The position numbers were made by a program, and so were the translations under genes. From contig NZ_JAJFCK010000014.1 of assembly GCF_020709055.1 (NCBI RefSeq), positions 1-64,000 of the forward strand: DNA of 64,000 nucleotides. Reading direction: 5' to 3'. Under the pieces are notes generated by a model that worked only from the letters and a program-made list of their open reading frames with translations, was not told the origin of the DNA and did no database searches. This DNA is from Ruminococcus callidus. GTDB lineage: Bacteria > Bacillota > Clostridia > Oscillospirales > Ruminococcaceae. The number at the start of each line of letters is the position of its first letter. The first letter of the stretch is position 1. Shown one piece after another: positions 34,804-43,408 of this stretch.

Positions 34804-36078
34804 ATGCCTGCAAATATTGTAGTCGGTTCCCAGTGGGGCGACGAGGGAAAAGGAAAAATCATTGACATTATGGCATCCCGTGCGGATGTCGTTGTCCGTG
34901 CCACCGGCGGCAACAACGCCGGCCACACCGTGGTCAACAACGGCGAGGTGTACAAGCTGCACCTGATCCCGTCCGGTATTCTCTATCCCGACACGCTCTG
35001 CCTCATCGGCGCCGGCGTTGTTCTCGACCCGAAGGACTTTATCTCGGAGCTGGACAGTCTGGAGAGCCGCGGCATTTCCACCGCAAACCTGAAGATCGAT
35101 CCCCGTGCCCACGTGGTAATGCCGTGGCACATTGCGCTGGACGGTCTGTCGGAAAAGTTCCGCGGCAACTCTGACATCGGCACCACCAAGCGAGGCATCG
35201 GCCCGACCTACATGGACAAGTACGAGCGCTGCGGTCTGCGTGTTTACGATCTGGTGCATCCGGAGATCTTTGCAGAAAAGGCACGCACCACCGGCGCACT
35301 GAAAAACAAGATCATCACCGCAGTTTACGGCGGCGAAGCATTCGATCTGGACGCTGTCATTGCAGAGTACACCGAGTATGGCAAGCGCCTTGCCAAGTAT
35401 GTGGCAGATGTTTCCGTCCTGACCTATGAGGCAAACAAGGCGGGCAAGACCATTATGTTCGAGGGTGCGCAGGCAACCCTGCTGGACATCGACTTCGGCA
35501 CCTACCCCTATGTCACCTCCTCCCACCCCATTGCAGCCGGCGCATGCATCGGCACTGGCGTTGGCCCGAAGATGATCACCAACATCATCGGCGTTGCCAA
35601 GGCGTACACCACCCGTGTGGGCAAGGGTCCGTTCCCCACAGAGCTAAACGACGAGACTGGCGACATCATCCGCAACAAGGGCGGTGAATTCGGCACCACC
35701 ACCGGCAGACCCCGCCGGACAGGCTGGTTCGATGCTGTCATCGTGCGCCACTCGGTACGCACCAACGGTCTGGACGGTCTGGCAATCAACAAGCTGGACA
35801 CCCTCAGCGGCATCGGCACCCTGAAAATGTGCGTTGGCTATCAGAAGCCGGACGGCACAGTTCTGAAGGACTTCCCGCCGACACTGGAATCGCTGGCAGA
35901 CTGCGCCCCCATTTACGAGGAATTCGAGGGCTTCAACGAGGACATCTCCGGCTGCAAGAGCTTTGACGAGCTGCCGGAAGCCTGCAAGAAGTACATCGCA
36001 CGTCTGGAAGAGGTCTGCGAGTGCAAGGTTGTCATGGTCGGCAACGGCCCGGACAGAAGCCAGATTCTGGAACGGTAA
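34804..36078 (+). CDS. purA: Adenylosuccinate synthetase (424 aa)
   Basis: Joins IMP and aspartate with GTP on the way to AMP. Opens with GSQWGDEGKGKI (Asp13, the general base, and the GTP loop) and GNNAGHTVV (His41, general acid). RGIGPTYMDKYER and GRPRRTGWFDAV are further family blocks. Full length. ATG 34804 follows GAGGAG at 7 nt. Monocistronic, with its own promoter and terminator. Confidence 0.96.
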   Translation: MPANIVVGSQWGDEGKGKIIDIMASRADVVVRATGGNNAGHTVVNNGEVYKLHLIPSGILYPDTLCLIGAGVVLDPKDFISELDSLESRGISTANLKIDPRAHVVMPWHIALDGLSEKFRGNSDIGTTKRGIGPTYMDKYERCGLRVYDLVHPEIFAEKARTTGALKNKIITAVYGGEAFDLDAVIAEYTEYGKRLAKYVADVSVLTYEANKAGKTIMFEGAQATLLDIDFGTYPYVTSSHPIAAGACIGTGVGPKMITNIIGVAKAYTTRVGKGPFPTELNDETGDIIRNKGGEFGTTTGRPRRTGWFDAVIVRHSVRTNGLDGLAINKLDTLSGIGTLKMCVGYQKPDGTVLKDFPPTLESLADCAPIYEEFEGFNEDISGCKSFDELPEACKKYIARLEEVCECKVVMVGNGPDRSQILER

Positions 36079-36100
36079 GCATATCGAAAGATAAAACACA

Positions 36101-36161
36101 ACGGCTGTCTGCCGCTCCGATTGTCCCCATGGGGGAGCAGGAGCGGCGGACAGCCGTTTTT
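36101..36161 (+). terminator. Terminator of purA
   Basis: Very long stem ACGGCTGTCTGCCGCTCC / GGAGCGGCGGACAGCCGT followed by T residues. Confidence 0.88.
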
Positions 36162-36186
36162 GGGTGCGGATGATTTGAGTTATGCT

Positions 36187-36215
36187 CGTAGGGACACGGC
36201 GTGCCGTGTCCGCCC
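36187..36215. repeat. Short GTAGGGACA palindromic repeat, copy E2
   Basis: GTAGGGACACGGCGTGCCGT followed by GTCCG, an imperfect palindrome. Confidence 0.6.
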
Positions 36216-36248
36216 GGTTTCACATCACAAAACATTCGGGAAAACAAG

Positions 36249-36392
36249 CCTCCCCTGAAAGGGGAGGGGGACCGCCGATAGGCGGTGGAGAGGTCTTTTG
36301 GTGTAATCTTTTAAGCAATGCATGATATTCGATATTTGTGGAGACCCCTCAGTCAGTGCTGCGCACTGCCAGCTCCCCTTTCAGGGGAGCCT
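36249..36392. repeat. Dispersed element C2 (core only)
   Basis: Core of the C family bounded by CTCCCCTGAAAGGGGAG-type palindromes, without the outer GGAAATCAATTTT ends seen in C1 and C3. Confidence 0.7.
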
Positions 36393-36423
36393 AATTCCCT
36401 TATCTTTTTGTCATGGAAAATCC

Positions 36424-36600
36424 GTTGAAAACGCTCCGCCCTCGAAAAGCTGTCGCTTTTCTCACCCACCTGCTCCGTGCGCCAAGAGCATGGCGCAGGG
36501 AATTTCGCTGTCTGCGGACAGCGACTCAGGAGGCTCCTCGCCTCCTGAGAACCTCTCGCCAGCTGTGCTCAGCTGGAGCAGCCTGATGCGGTCAAACGGT
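36424..36600. repeat. Dispersed GC-rich block D1
   Basis: Block with CTCGAAAAGCTGTCGCTTTT, TTTCGCTGTCTGCGGACAGC and GGAGGCTCCTCGCCTCC. Nearly the same text recurs at 52808, a related one at 50177, and a reversed one at 49078. It shows several small inverted repeats and no gene. Confidence 0.7.
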
Positions 36601-36646
36601 TCGGATGCGTTCTGTTTCCTGCGCATGCGATACCATGCCCCGCCAA

Positions 36647-38242
36647 TTAAAACCGTCCTGTGTCGTCCTTGATCTTACTCCACATATAGCGCAGCATCCA
36701 GCCATCAAAATCCGTGATCTTCATTGCAGACCCCGCCATCATCAGAGAGTTCTCGCCGCCGGGGAAGCCTCCGGGCGGGAAGCCATTGGACTCGCCCTCT
36801 CCGCCGTAGAAATCCGTCATGCCGAAGCCGTGGCCGATCTCGTGTTCCAGCACATGAATGCCGGAGCCGTCCAGCATGTTGAGGTACGCCGTATCCGACA
36901 GGCGCTGTCCCCAGTCGCCGCCGCATCCGCCGATGTTGGGAAAGCCCTGTGTGCCCCAGAGGTACATGTCAAAGCGTTTGTCCAGTCCGCCGGGATAGCT
37001 GTAGCTGCTGTCGGCAAAGTGGTCGAAGCGGGAGAGCGCAGACGGCGCACTGGGCAGCTTATCCGGAATGGTGTCCACGCCGTTGGAGGTGTCGTAGGTG
37101 CTGTCGTAGTCGGAGATGAGGCTGTCATAGACCACCTCATCCGGCTGGAGATCTTGCAGGACGGATTTGTCCAGCACTGCCCAGCCCACAATTTTCACAT
37201 CGATGTGGTCGTACTTCCAGCCGTCCCAGCCCTTGAGCCAGTCGTTCCAGCCGTTGATGCAGTCGCTCACCAGCTTCTCGAACTGCTGGCGCTGTTCCAG
37301 TGTCAGGGTGCGGTAGGACTGCCACCGCACCACATAGTTGATGGTGCCCTCGCCAGCGACGATCTGGTCAAAGATGGTGTTCCGGCGCTCGGTGGATTTC
37401 TCCGCAACAATGCGGTTGTTCCAGATCCAGTCCGCTGCATCGGTGTAATCGCTGGGGAAGTCCGCCATGGTCAGATCCTGGCGGGGCGCTTCCGTGGTGG
37501 TGGTCGCAGCAGCGGTTTCCGTGGCAGTCGTTGTTGTGGTCGTTTCCCCGGTGGTGGTCGTGGTCACAGCCGGCGGAACCAGCGTGTTCTCCGGCAGCCG
37601 TACCGCTGCCATGGTGACCGCCTTCCCCAGCAGATACTGCTGGAGCAGCTGCACATCCGCCCCGTTCAGCACACCGTCTCCGTTGGTGTCGCCCACGGTC
37701 TGCTGCGCAAAATCTGCCGTGCCGTTTTGTACCGCCTGACGCAGCTTCGCCAGATCTGCGCCGTCCGCCACGCCGTCATGGTTCCAGTCCCCCATGCGGA
37801 GATTGGTCACCGGCTCCGGTGTCACCTGCGCATAGACCGGCGACTCCACACCGCTGCGGAATCCCCGCAGATAACCGTCCTCATCCAGTTCAAACTGCCC
37901 GGCAGCTGTGGAAAGCTCCAGCCGGTTCTCCCCGGCGTTTTCCGTCAGGTAGTATTCCCCCTGAGAGAGGGCGGATTTGATGGTGATGCCCAGCTCTGTC
38001 TCCGTGAAATACCACGTGTTATAAGGTGCCACGCCGTCTGCGTCGTAGAACCCGACCTGTGCGCCCTCGCCCTCCGTGCCGCCGGACACGCTGAGGTACT
38101 GCCCTGCCGCATTCCGCAGCACGTACCCCGTCCATGTGTTGTACTCCGCCGACGATGCCGCCACCACGGGAAGGGATACCACGGTGAGGGCTGCCGCTGT
38201 GAGCACAGCAGCGTGCCGGCGAAACAATTGCTTTTTCTGCAT
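36647..38242 (-). CDS. Secreted zinc-metallopeptidase-like protein with internal dockerin (531 aa)
   Basis: Signal peptide to about residue 30. Residues 34-140 look like a ricin-type beta-trefoil carbohydrate-binding domain (TGYVLRNAAGQYLSVSGG, QGEYYLTEN). A type I dockerin sits in the middle (151-207) with Ca loops DWNHDGVADGAD and DTNGDGVLNGAD. After a threonine-rich linker (227-251), the C-terminal domain carries HVLEHEIGHGFGM with zinc ligands His467 and His471 and catalytic Glu468, and a late SLMMAGSAM that could be the Met-turn. ATG 38242 follows AAAGGAG; the open frame upstream reaches past the promoter. The substrate could be protein or glycoprotein; unproven. Confidence 0.82.
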   Translation of the reverse strand: MQKKQLFRRHAAVLTAAALTVVSLPVVAASSAEYNTWTGYVLRNAAGQYLSVSGGTEGEGAQVGFYDADGVAPYNTWYFTETELGITIKSALSQGEYYLTENAGENRLELSTAAGQFELDEDGYLRGFRSGVESPVYAQVTPEPVTNLRMGDWNHDGVADGADLAKLRQAVQNGTADFAQQTVGDTNGDGVLNGADVQLLQQYLLGKAVTMAAVRLPENTLVPPAVTTTTTGETTTTTTATETAAATTTTEAPRQDLTMADFPSDYTDAADWIWNNRIVAEKSTERRNTIFDQIVAGEGTINYVVRWQSYRTLTLEQRQQFEKLVSDCINGWNDWLKGWDGWKYDHIDVKIVGWAVLDKSVLQDLQPDEVVYDSLISDYDSTYDTSNGVDTIPDKLPSAPSALSRFDHFADSSYSYPGGLDKRFDMYLWGTQGFPNIGGCGGDWGQRLSDTAYLNMLDGSGIHVLEHEIGHGFGMTDFYGGEGESNGFPPGGFPGGENSLMMAGSAMKITDFDGWMLRYMWSKIKDDTGRF

Positions 38243-38287
38243 AGCCACTCCTTTCGCCTTGTCAAAATTTCGAAATCGAATATTTTT

Positions 38288-38316
38288 ATTATAGCACAAA
38301 AATTGTATGAATGCAA
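38288..38316 (-). promoter_or_regulatory. Promoter of the dockerin metallopeptidase gene
   Basis: Minus-strand TTGCAT (38316-38311), 17 bp, TATAAT (38293-38288) with TGC before the -10. Confidence 0.75.
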
Positions 38317-38428
38317 CAGTTTTTTCTTGATTCTGAAATGCTTTTTGTAAGATGTTACAGCAAGATTCTGCTGTTTCGGTGCGATTCCGGGGAGAAAAGC
38401 CGGCGCAAAAAAACTTTTGCAAAAGGGC

Positions 38429-38457
38429 TTGACTTTTTCGGGCGGTTTTGATATAAT
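38429..38457 (+). promoter_or_regulatory. Promoter of the rpsF-ssb-rpsR operon
   Basis: TTGACT 38429-38434, 17 bp, TATAAT 38452-38457. The short leader contains a 9-bp hairpin (38473-38481 with 38485-38493, loop TTT) directly before the ribosome site; it may be a regulatory site but I cannot match it to the S6:S18 leader motif. Confidence 0.8.
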
Positions 38458-38519
38458 AGATGTGTTATCCTTGCTTGTACCTTTGGTGCAGGCGAAATCC
38501 AAAAGGAGGTGTATTGAGT

Positions 38520-38810
38520 ATGGCAAAAAAACAGGAATCCTACGAGCTGATGACGGTTTTCAGTCTGAAGGACGGGGAAGAGGCTGCCAAGGAGCTGGTT
38601 GAGAAGTTCCGTGAGAAGATTGCATCGGATGCCACACTGGATGAAGTAAACGAGTGGGGCAAGCGCAAGCTGGCTTATCCGATCAACGACGAACCGGACG
38701 GATACTACACAGTATTCACTTTCACTTCGACTCCGGACGTTCCGGCAGAGATCGAGCGTGTTCTGAACATCACAGACGGCGTTCTGCGTTCTTTGGTCAC
38801 TGTAAAGTAA
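38520..38810 (+). CDS. rpsF: Ribosomal protein S6 (96 aa)
   Basis: Binds S18 and 16S rRNA in the 30S platform. YELMTVFSLKDGEEA, LDEVNEWGKRKLAYPINDEPDGYYTVFTF and the C-terminal LNITDGVLRSLVTVK are typical. ATG 38520 is placed after AAAGGAGGTG. First gene of the conserved rpsF-ssb-rpsR operon. Confidence 0.96.
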   Translation: MAKKQESYELMTVFSLKDGEEAAKELVEKFREKIASDATLDEVNEWGKRKLAYPINDEPDGYYTVFTFTSTPDVPAEIERVLNITDGVLRSLVTVK

Positions 38811-38855
38811 GCACGAACATTTCAACTTGAGAGAGAATTCAGAAAGGAACCAGAC

Positions 38856-39380
38856 ATGCTGAACAAGGTTATTTTGATGGGACGGCTCTGTGCGGATCCG
38901 GATTTCCGCCAGACAACCAGCGGTGCTTCGGTCTGCCGCATCCGTGTGGCAGTAGAACGTCGGTTTGCAAATAAGCAGACAGGCGAACGTGAGGCGGATT
39001 TCATTAACGTGGTCTGCTGGAGACAGCAGGCGGAATTTGTGAGCCGCTATTTTCACAAAGGAAGCATGGTTATCGTAGAGGGAAGCCTCAGAAATAGCGA
39101 TTACACGGATCAGAACGGTGTAAAGCATTACAGCATGGAAGTTCAGGCAGACAACGTATCGTTTGGCGAGTCCAAGCGTGCAGCACAGGAAAACAGCGGC
39201 TATCAGGGCGCATACCAGCAGCCCGCTTATGCACAGGCGGCGCCTGCATCTGCTCCCGCACAGCCCGCAGCTCCGGCACCTGCGCCGGCAGCAGCGAGTG
39301 CCCCGTCTTCCGGCGCATTGCAGCTTGGCGACCTCGGCGATTTTGAAGAAATCCTGAGCGACGGCGAAGTTCCGTTCTAA
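38856..39380 (+). CDS. ssb: Single-stranded DNA-binding protein (174 aa)
   Basis: OB-fold in residues 1-110 (MLNKVILMGRLCADPDFRQT, INVVCWRQQAEFVSRYFHKG, GSLRNSDYTDQNG), then a flexible A/P/Q-rich linker, then the acidic tip ending DGEVPF, which normally recruits partner proteins. Binds ssDNA in replication and repair. It lies between the S6 and S18 genes as in most Firmicutes. Confidence 0.96.
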   Translation: MLNKVILMGRLCADPDFRQTTSGASVCRIRVAVERRFANKQTGEREADFINVVCWRQQAEFVSRYFHKGSMVIVEGSLRNSDYTDQNGVKHYSMEVQADNVSFGESKRAAQENSGYQGAYQQPAYAQAAPASAPAQPAAPAPAPAAASAPSSGALQLGDLGDFEEILSDGEVPF

Positions 39381-39444
39381 GCAATTCCTCCGTTGAAGTA
39401 AGCTGAAAAAAATACCGCATTGCAGATAGGAGGATTATCATATC

Positions 39445-39687
39445 ATGGAGAGAGAAAGATCTCAGCGCGGCGGCAAGCGCCCCCGCAAAAAGGTTTGCAT
39501 GTTCTGTGTCGATCGTGTAGAGCGCATCGATTATAAGGATGTTGCAAAGCTGAAGAAGTGCATGACCGAGCGTGCCAAGATTCTGCCCCGCAGAGTTACC
39601 GGTACCTGTGCATTCCACCAGCGTGAGCTGACCACTGCCATCAAGCGTGCAAGACACATTGCACTGCTGCCGTATGTCAGCGACTAA
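39445..39687 (+). CDS. rpsR: Ribosomal protein S18 (80 aa)
   Basis: [18 protein letters not shown] with a CxxC motif, and [32 protein letters not shown], are S18 hallmarks. ATG follows GGAGG. Zn-binding type: the first CxxC plus the later Cys and His may hold zinc. Ends the operon. Confidence 0.96.
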   Translation: MERERSQRGGKRPRKKVCMFCVDRVERIDYKDVAKLKKCMTERAKILPRRVTGTCAFHQRELTTAIKRARHIALLPYVSD

Positions 39688-39711
39688 GCGCACCAATCAT
39701 ATGGAAAACGA

Positions 39712-39743
39712 GAGCGTTCCGATGCAAGTCGGGGCGCTTTTTT
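39712..39743 (+). terminator. Terminator of the rpsF-ssb-rpsR operon
   Basis: Stem AGCGTTCCGA / TCGGGGCGCT followed by six T. Confidence 0.8.
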
Positions 39744-39767
39744 GTATGCCGGCTGCGGGGCAAAAAG

Positions 39768-39796
39768 TTGACTTTATCCTGAAATAATGGTATAAT
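39768..39796 (+). promoter_or_regulatory. Promoter of the thyX-tmk operon
   Basis: TTGACT 39768-39773, 17 bp, TATAAT 39791-39796 with extended -10 TGG. Confidence 0.85.
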
Positions 39797-39854
39797 AATT
39801 GAAAACAGCGGAACGCCGCAGCCTGCGGTTTCCGAGAAAGAAGGAACAACAGCG

Positions 39855-40628
39855 ATGACACCGAAAGTGGTTTTGCTGGCGCATACCCCCACACCGGAAC
39901 AGACTGTCGCAGCTGCCGCAAGGCTCTGCTATTCAGACACCGATGTGGAAGCCTTGCGGGAATCCATCTCGCAGGAGCGTGCCGAACAATTTGTAGAAAT
40001 GCTGGACGGCTTCGGCCATGAGAGTCCGGTGGAACACGTGACCTTTACCTTCGGCATCGAGGGCGTGTCCCGCTCGTTTCTGGCGCAGGTGACCCGTCAC
40101 CGGATCGCCTCCTATTCCGTCCAGAGCCAGCGCTATGTGCGGCAGGATCCATTTGTCTATATCACGCCCCCCGCCATTGCCGCCGATCCGGCGCTTCTGG
40201 CGGACTACCAGAACGTCATGCAGCAGGCCATCGACAGCTACAACCGGCTGGCAGATGCCCTCGCCGCAAAGTACGTGCCGGAATTTCTGGCGCAGGGACT
40301 GCCGGAAAAGACCGCCCGCACCAAGGCGGAGAAAAAGGCCATCGAGGATGCACGCTATGTGCTCCCCAACGCCTGTGAAACCAAGATGATCCTGACCATG
40401 AATGTCCGCAGTCTGCGGAACTTCTTCCGGCTCCGCTGCTGCAACCGGGCGCAGTGGGAGATCCGTGCTGTTGCCACGGAGATGCTCCGGCTCTGCTGCC
40501 AGACTGCCCCCGCCCTCTTCACCAGCGCAGGCCCGTCCTGCTGCTGCGGCGGATGTACCGAGGGCAAGATGAGCTGCGGAAAAGCCAGAGAAGTTCGGGA
40601 AAAATTTGAGGTGATACGCCATGGATAA
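39855..40628 (+). CDS. thyX: FAD-dependent thymidylate synthase (257 aa)
   Basis: Makes dTMP from dUMP with methylene-THF, FAD and NADPH. The ThyX motif RHRxxSxxxxSxR is at residues 81-93 (RHRIASYSVQSQR). Conserved HESPVEHVTFTF precedes it and SLRNFFRLRCCNRAQWEIR follows. Replaces ThyA. The end overlaps tmk by 8 nt, coupling synthesis of dTMP and dTDP. Confidence 0.95.
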   Translation: MTPKVVLLAHTPTPEQTVAAAARLCYSDTDVEALRESISQERAEQFVEMLDGFGHESPVEHVTFTFGIEGVSRSFLAQVTRHRIASYSVQSQRYVRQDPFVYITPPAIAADPALLADYQNVMQQAIDSYNRLADALAAKYVPEFLAQGLPEKTARTKAEKKAIEDARYVLPNACETKMILTMNVRSLRNFFRLRCCNRAQWEIRAVATEMLRLCCQTAPALFTSAGPSCCCGGCTEGKMSCGKAREVREKFEVIRHG

Positions 40629-41295
40629 GGGGAAACTCATCGTGCTGGACGGACTGGACGGCTGCGGAAAGTCCACCCAGTTTCAGGAATTGCAGCAGCT
40701 GCTGCGGAGCGAGGGAAAGCCCGTGAAAGCCATCAGCTTTCCCATGTACGACAAGCCCTCGGCAGCGCTGGTCAGGATGTATCTTCAGGGCGACTTCTCC
40801 AGCACCCCCGGCGGCGTGAACGCCTATGCCGCCTCCAGCTTCTACGCCACAGACCGCTACGCCAATTACAAACTGGACTGGGAGCAGAACTACCGCAGCG
40901 GCGAATGGGTGCTCGCCAGCCGCTATACCACCTCCAACGCCATCCACCAGATGAGCAAGCTGCCGCCGGAACAGTGGGACAGCTATCTGGCATGGCTGGA
41001 GGACTACGAATATGACAAGCTAGGGCTGCCCCGACCGGATCTGGTACTGTTTCTGTCGCTGCCGCTGGAGCTTTCCCAGCAGCTTCTCGCCAAGCGCTAC
41101 CACGGGGATGCCTCGAAAAAGGACATCCACGAGGCAGACCTCGCCTATCTGGTGCAGTGCACCAAAGCGGCGGCGTATGCCGGCGAGAAGCTGGGCTGGC
41201 ACTGTATCCCCTGTTCGGACGGCAGCCGGCTCTATCCCATCCCGCAAATTCGGGACAGCCTGCGGCAGACGATTCGGGAGGTGCTGGGATGCTGA
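40621..41295 (+). CDS. tmk: Thymidylate kinase (224 aa)
   Basis: Phosphorylates dTMP. P-loop LDGLDGCGKST at residues 9-19; DRYANYKLDW and LASRYTTSNAIHQ carry the nucleotide-binding Asp/Arg and DR(Y/H) motif equivalents; ends with a LID-type segment. Slightly longer than the usual 205-215. Overlaps thyX and the next gene. Confidence 0.93.
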   Translation: MDKGKLIVLDGLDGCGKSTQFQELQQLLRSEGKPVKAISFPMYDKPSAALVRMYLQGDFSSTPGGVNAYAASSFYATDRYANYKLDWEQNYRSGEWVLASRYTTSNAIHQMSKLPPEQWDSYLAWLEDYEYDKLGLPRPDLVLFLSLPLELSQQLLAKRYHGDASKKDIHEADLAYLVQCTKAAAYAGEKLGWHCIPCSDGSRLYPIPQIRDSLRQTIREVLGC

Positions 41296-42197
41296 GTTTT
41301 CACGAACTCACCCTTGCCGACCGTCCGTGGGTGCAGCACGCACTGGAACAGTCCCAGTTCATGGGCTGCGAATACAGCTTCGCCAACAATCTGGCGTGGC
41401 GGCGTGCGGCGGACTCCCGCATTGCCCGGCTGGACGATTTCTATCTGATCTGCGCCTTTGACACGGAGGACGGCGCACCGCACTTCACCTTCCCCGCCGG
41501 CTCCGGCGATCTCGCCAGGGCGGTGCGGGCAATGGCAGAGGTTGCGGCGGCGCTGCATCAGCCGCTGGTCATCGGCGGTCTGACGGCGCAGACGCTCCCC
41601 CGTCTGGAAGCGTGCTTCCCCGACTGCTTCACCCTGGAAAACCAGCGGGACAGCGCCGACTACCTCTATGACACACGGGAATTTATCGCCCTGTCCGGAA
41701 AGAAATACCACAAAAAGCGCAATCACATCGCACAGTTCGCCAAGTATGGCGCTGTGTTCTCGGAGATGACACCCGCCGATTTTGACGAGTGCATCACCTT
41801 CGCCGCCAACAGCTACAACCAGCGGGACGGCTACACCGATGCCTCCAGCGTGGCGGAGCAGTTCGCCATCCACACCTTTTTCACCAACTTTGCGGCGCTG
41901 GGGCTGAAGGGCGGTGTGCTGCGCATCGCCGGAAAGCTGGCGGCGTTCTCCATCGGCGAACCCATCAGCCACAGCGTCTTTGGCGTACACATCGAAAAGG
42001 CAGACATCCAATATCACGGCGCATATCCCGCCATGGCGCAGCAGTTTGCCGCCCATTTTGCGCAGGATTACGCCTACCTGAACCGAGAAGAGGATCTGGG
42101 CATTCCGGGGCTGCGCAAGTCCAAGCTGTCCTACCATCCGGCGCTGCTGCTGGAAAAGTGGACGGCGACATGCCGGACACCGGAACGGCTCTTATGA
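41289..42197 (+). CDS. DUF2156 (LPG-synthase C-terminal-like) protein (302 aa)
   Basis: Resembles the GNAT-like C-terminal domain of phosphatidylglycerol lysyltransferases in free-standing form. Marks: GCEYSFANNLAWR near the start, KKYHKKRNHIAQF in the middle, and DYAYLNREEDLGIPGLRKSKLSYHPALL near the end. No membrane domain, so it is not MprF itself; these cytoplasmic forms have no established substrate. ATG 41289 follows GGGAGG and overlaps tmk by 7 nt. Confidence 0.82.
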   Translation: MLSFHELTLADRPWVQHALEQSQFMGCEYSFANNLAWRRAADSRIARLDDFYLICAFDTEDGAPHFTFPAGSGDLARAVRAMAEVAAALHQPLVIGGLTAQTLPRLEACFPDCFTLENQRDSADYLYDTREFIALSGKKYHKKRNHIAQFAKYGAVFSEMTPADFDECITFAANSYNQRDGYTDASSVAEQFAIHTFFTNFAALGLKGGVLRIAGKLAAFSIGEPISHSVFGVHIEKADIQYHGAYPAMAQQFAAHFAQDYAYLNREEDLGIPGLRKSKLSYHPALLLEKWTATCRTPERLL

Positions 42198-42270
42198 AAG
42201 CTTGTTTCGCATCTTTTTCCATCCAGAAAAAAATACGGAACAAGCACAGAACACGAAAGGAAAGGTTATC

Positions 42271-42813
42271 ATGATCTATGTTTTTCTTGCAAACGGATTT
42301 GAGGAAGTAGAAGCCCTCGCACCGGTGGACATGCTCCGCCGTGCCAAACTGGACGTGACCACCGTCGGCGTCACCGGTAAGACCGTCACCGGCTCTCACG
42401 GCATTCCGTTGACCGCAGACATCACCGCTGAGGAGCTGAACATCGGCGCAGATATGGAAATGATCGTTCTGCCGGGCGGCATGCCGGGCACGCTGAACGA
42501 GGAGGCATCTCCGGCGGTACAGGCAGCCATCGACTACTGCACCGCCAACGACCGCTGGATCGGCGCCATCTGTGCCGCACCGTCCATTCTGGGACACAAG
42601 GGACTGCTCAAGGGAAAGACAGCGGTCTGCTACACCGGCTTTGAAAAGGAACTCACCGGCGCACAGATCGGCAGCACCGGCGTTGTCACAGACGGCAAGA
42701 TCATCACGGCACGAGGTGCAGGCGTTGCCGTGGACTTTGGTCTGGCACTGGTCGGCGCTCTCGCCGGCGCAGAAACACAGGCACAGATCCGTGCCTCGAT
42801 CCTCTGTGACTGA
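42271..42813 (+). CDS. DJ-1/PfpI family protein (180 aa)
   Basis: Flavodoxin-like fold with the nucleophile elbow GAICAAPSIL (Cys101) and an early Glu in NGFEEVEALAP. Full length for the YajL/ThiJ group, which are linked to deglycase, chaperone or stress roles. ATG 42271 is preceded by AAAGGAAAGG; the open frame upstream lacks a family match. It lies 73 bp after the DUF2156 gene. Function beyond the family is unsure. Confidence 0.88.
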   Translation: MIYVFLANGFEEVEALAPVDMLRRAKLDVTTVGVTGKTVTGSHGIPLTADITAEELNIGADMEMIVLPGGMPGTLNEEASPAVQAAIDYCTANDRWIGAICAAPSILGHKGLLKGKTAVCYTGFEKELTGAQIGSTGVVTDGKIITARGAGVAVDFGLALVGALAGAETQAQIRASILCD

Positions 42814-43408
42814 GATCGCCGCTGCAAAGCAGCAGCTCCGTGCGGAAATGCGCCAAAAACGGCAGGCCATGTTTCCCATGGAAAAGAAACTTCTGGAAAG
42901 CCGTGCCTGCAAACGCTTTCTGGAAAGTGCCGAATATCGGCGCTGCGGGCAGCTGTTCTGCTTCGTGTCGCTGCCGCAGGAGCCGGACACCCTGCCCATT
43001 TTGCAGCAGGCGCTGAAAGACGGCAAGACCGTTGCCGTCCCCCGCTGCCTGCCGGAGCGCCGCATGGCGTTTCATCTGCTCTCGCCGGAGCGTCCCATGG
43101 AGGAACAGCTGAAGTCCGGCACTTACGGCGTACCGGAACCCTCGCCGGCGATGCCGGAGGTCATTCCGGGGCCGGGCCTGTTCCCGCTGTGTCTGGTACC
43201 CGGACTCGCCTTCGACCACGAGGGCGGCAGACTGGGCTACGGCGCAGGCTATTACGACCGCTTCCTGGCGGCGTATCCGTTTGTGCGCAAGATCGGCTTC
43301 GCCCTCTCGCCCTTTGTGGTGCTCCAAGTCCCCGCCGAACCCACAGACCTGCGTCTGGACGGGCTCGCCACTGAATATCCGCTGGAGGTATGGAATGGAT
43401 CAGAATGA
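42806..43408 (+). CDS. 5-formyltetrahydrofolate cyclo-ligase (200 aa, GTG start)
   Basis: Converts 5-formyl-THF to 5,10-methenyl-THF. The N-terminal AAKQQLRAEMRQKRQAM gives the basic helix of the family; the C-terminal LVPGLAFDHEGGRLGYGAGYYDRFL is the substrate/ATP signature. GTG 42806 is inferred because the family N-terminus starts there and no ATG fits; it overlaps the DJ-1 gene end by 8 nt. A folate enzyme in this operon fits with ThyX, which consumes methylene-THF. Confidence 0.88.
   Translation: MTEIAAAKQQLRAEMRQKRQAMFPMEKKLLESRACKRFLESAEYRRCGQLFCFVSLPQEPDTLPILQQALKDGKTVAVPRCLPERRMAFHLLSPERPMEEQLKSGTYGVPEPSPAMPEVIPGPGLFPLCLVPGLAFDHEGGRLGYGAGYYDRFLAAYPFVRKIGFALSPFVVLQVPAEPTDLRLDGLATEYPLEVWNGSE

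Noticed and set aside
36605..38350. Plus-strand 581-codon frame opposite the dockerin metallopeptidase
   Set aside because: Dockerin loops, HEXXH and signal peptide are on the minus strand.
38458..38519. S6:S18 ribosomal leader motif upstream of rpsF
   Set aside because: There is one 9-bp hairpin, but I could not identify the conserved bulged CCG element, so it is only mentioned with the promoter.
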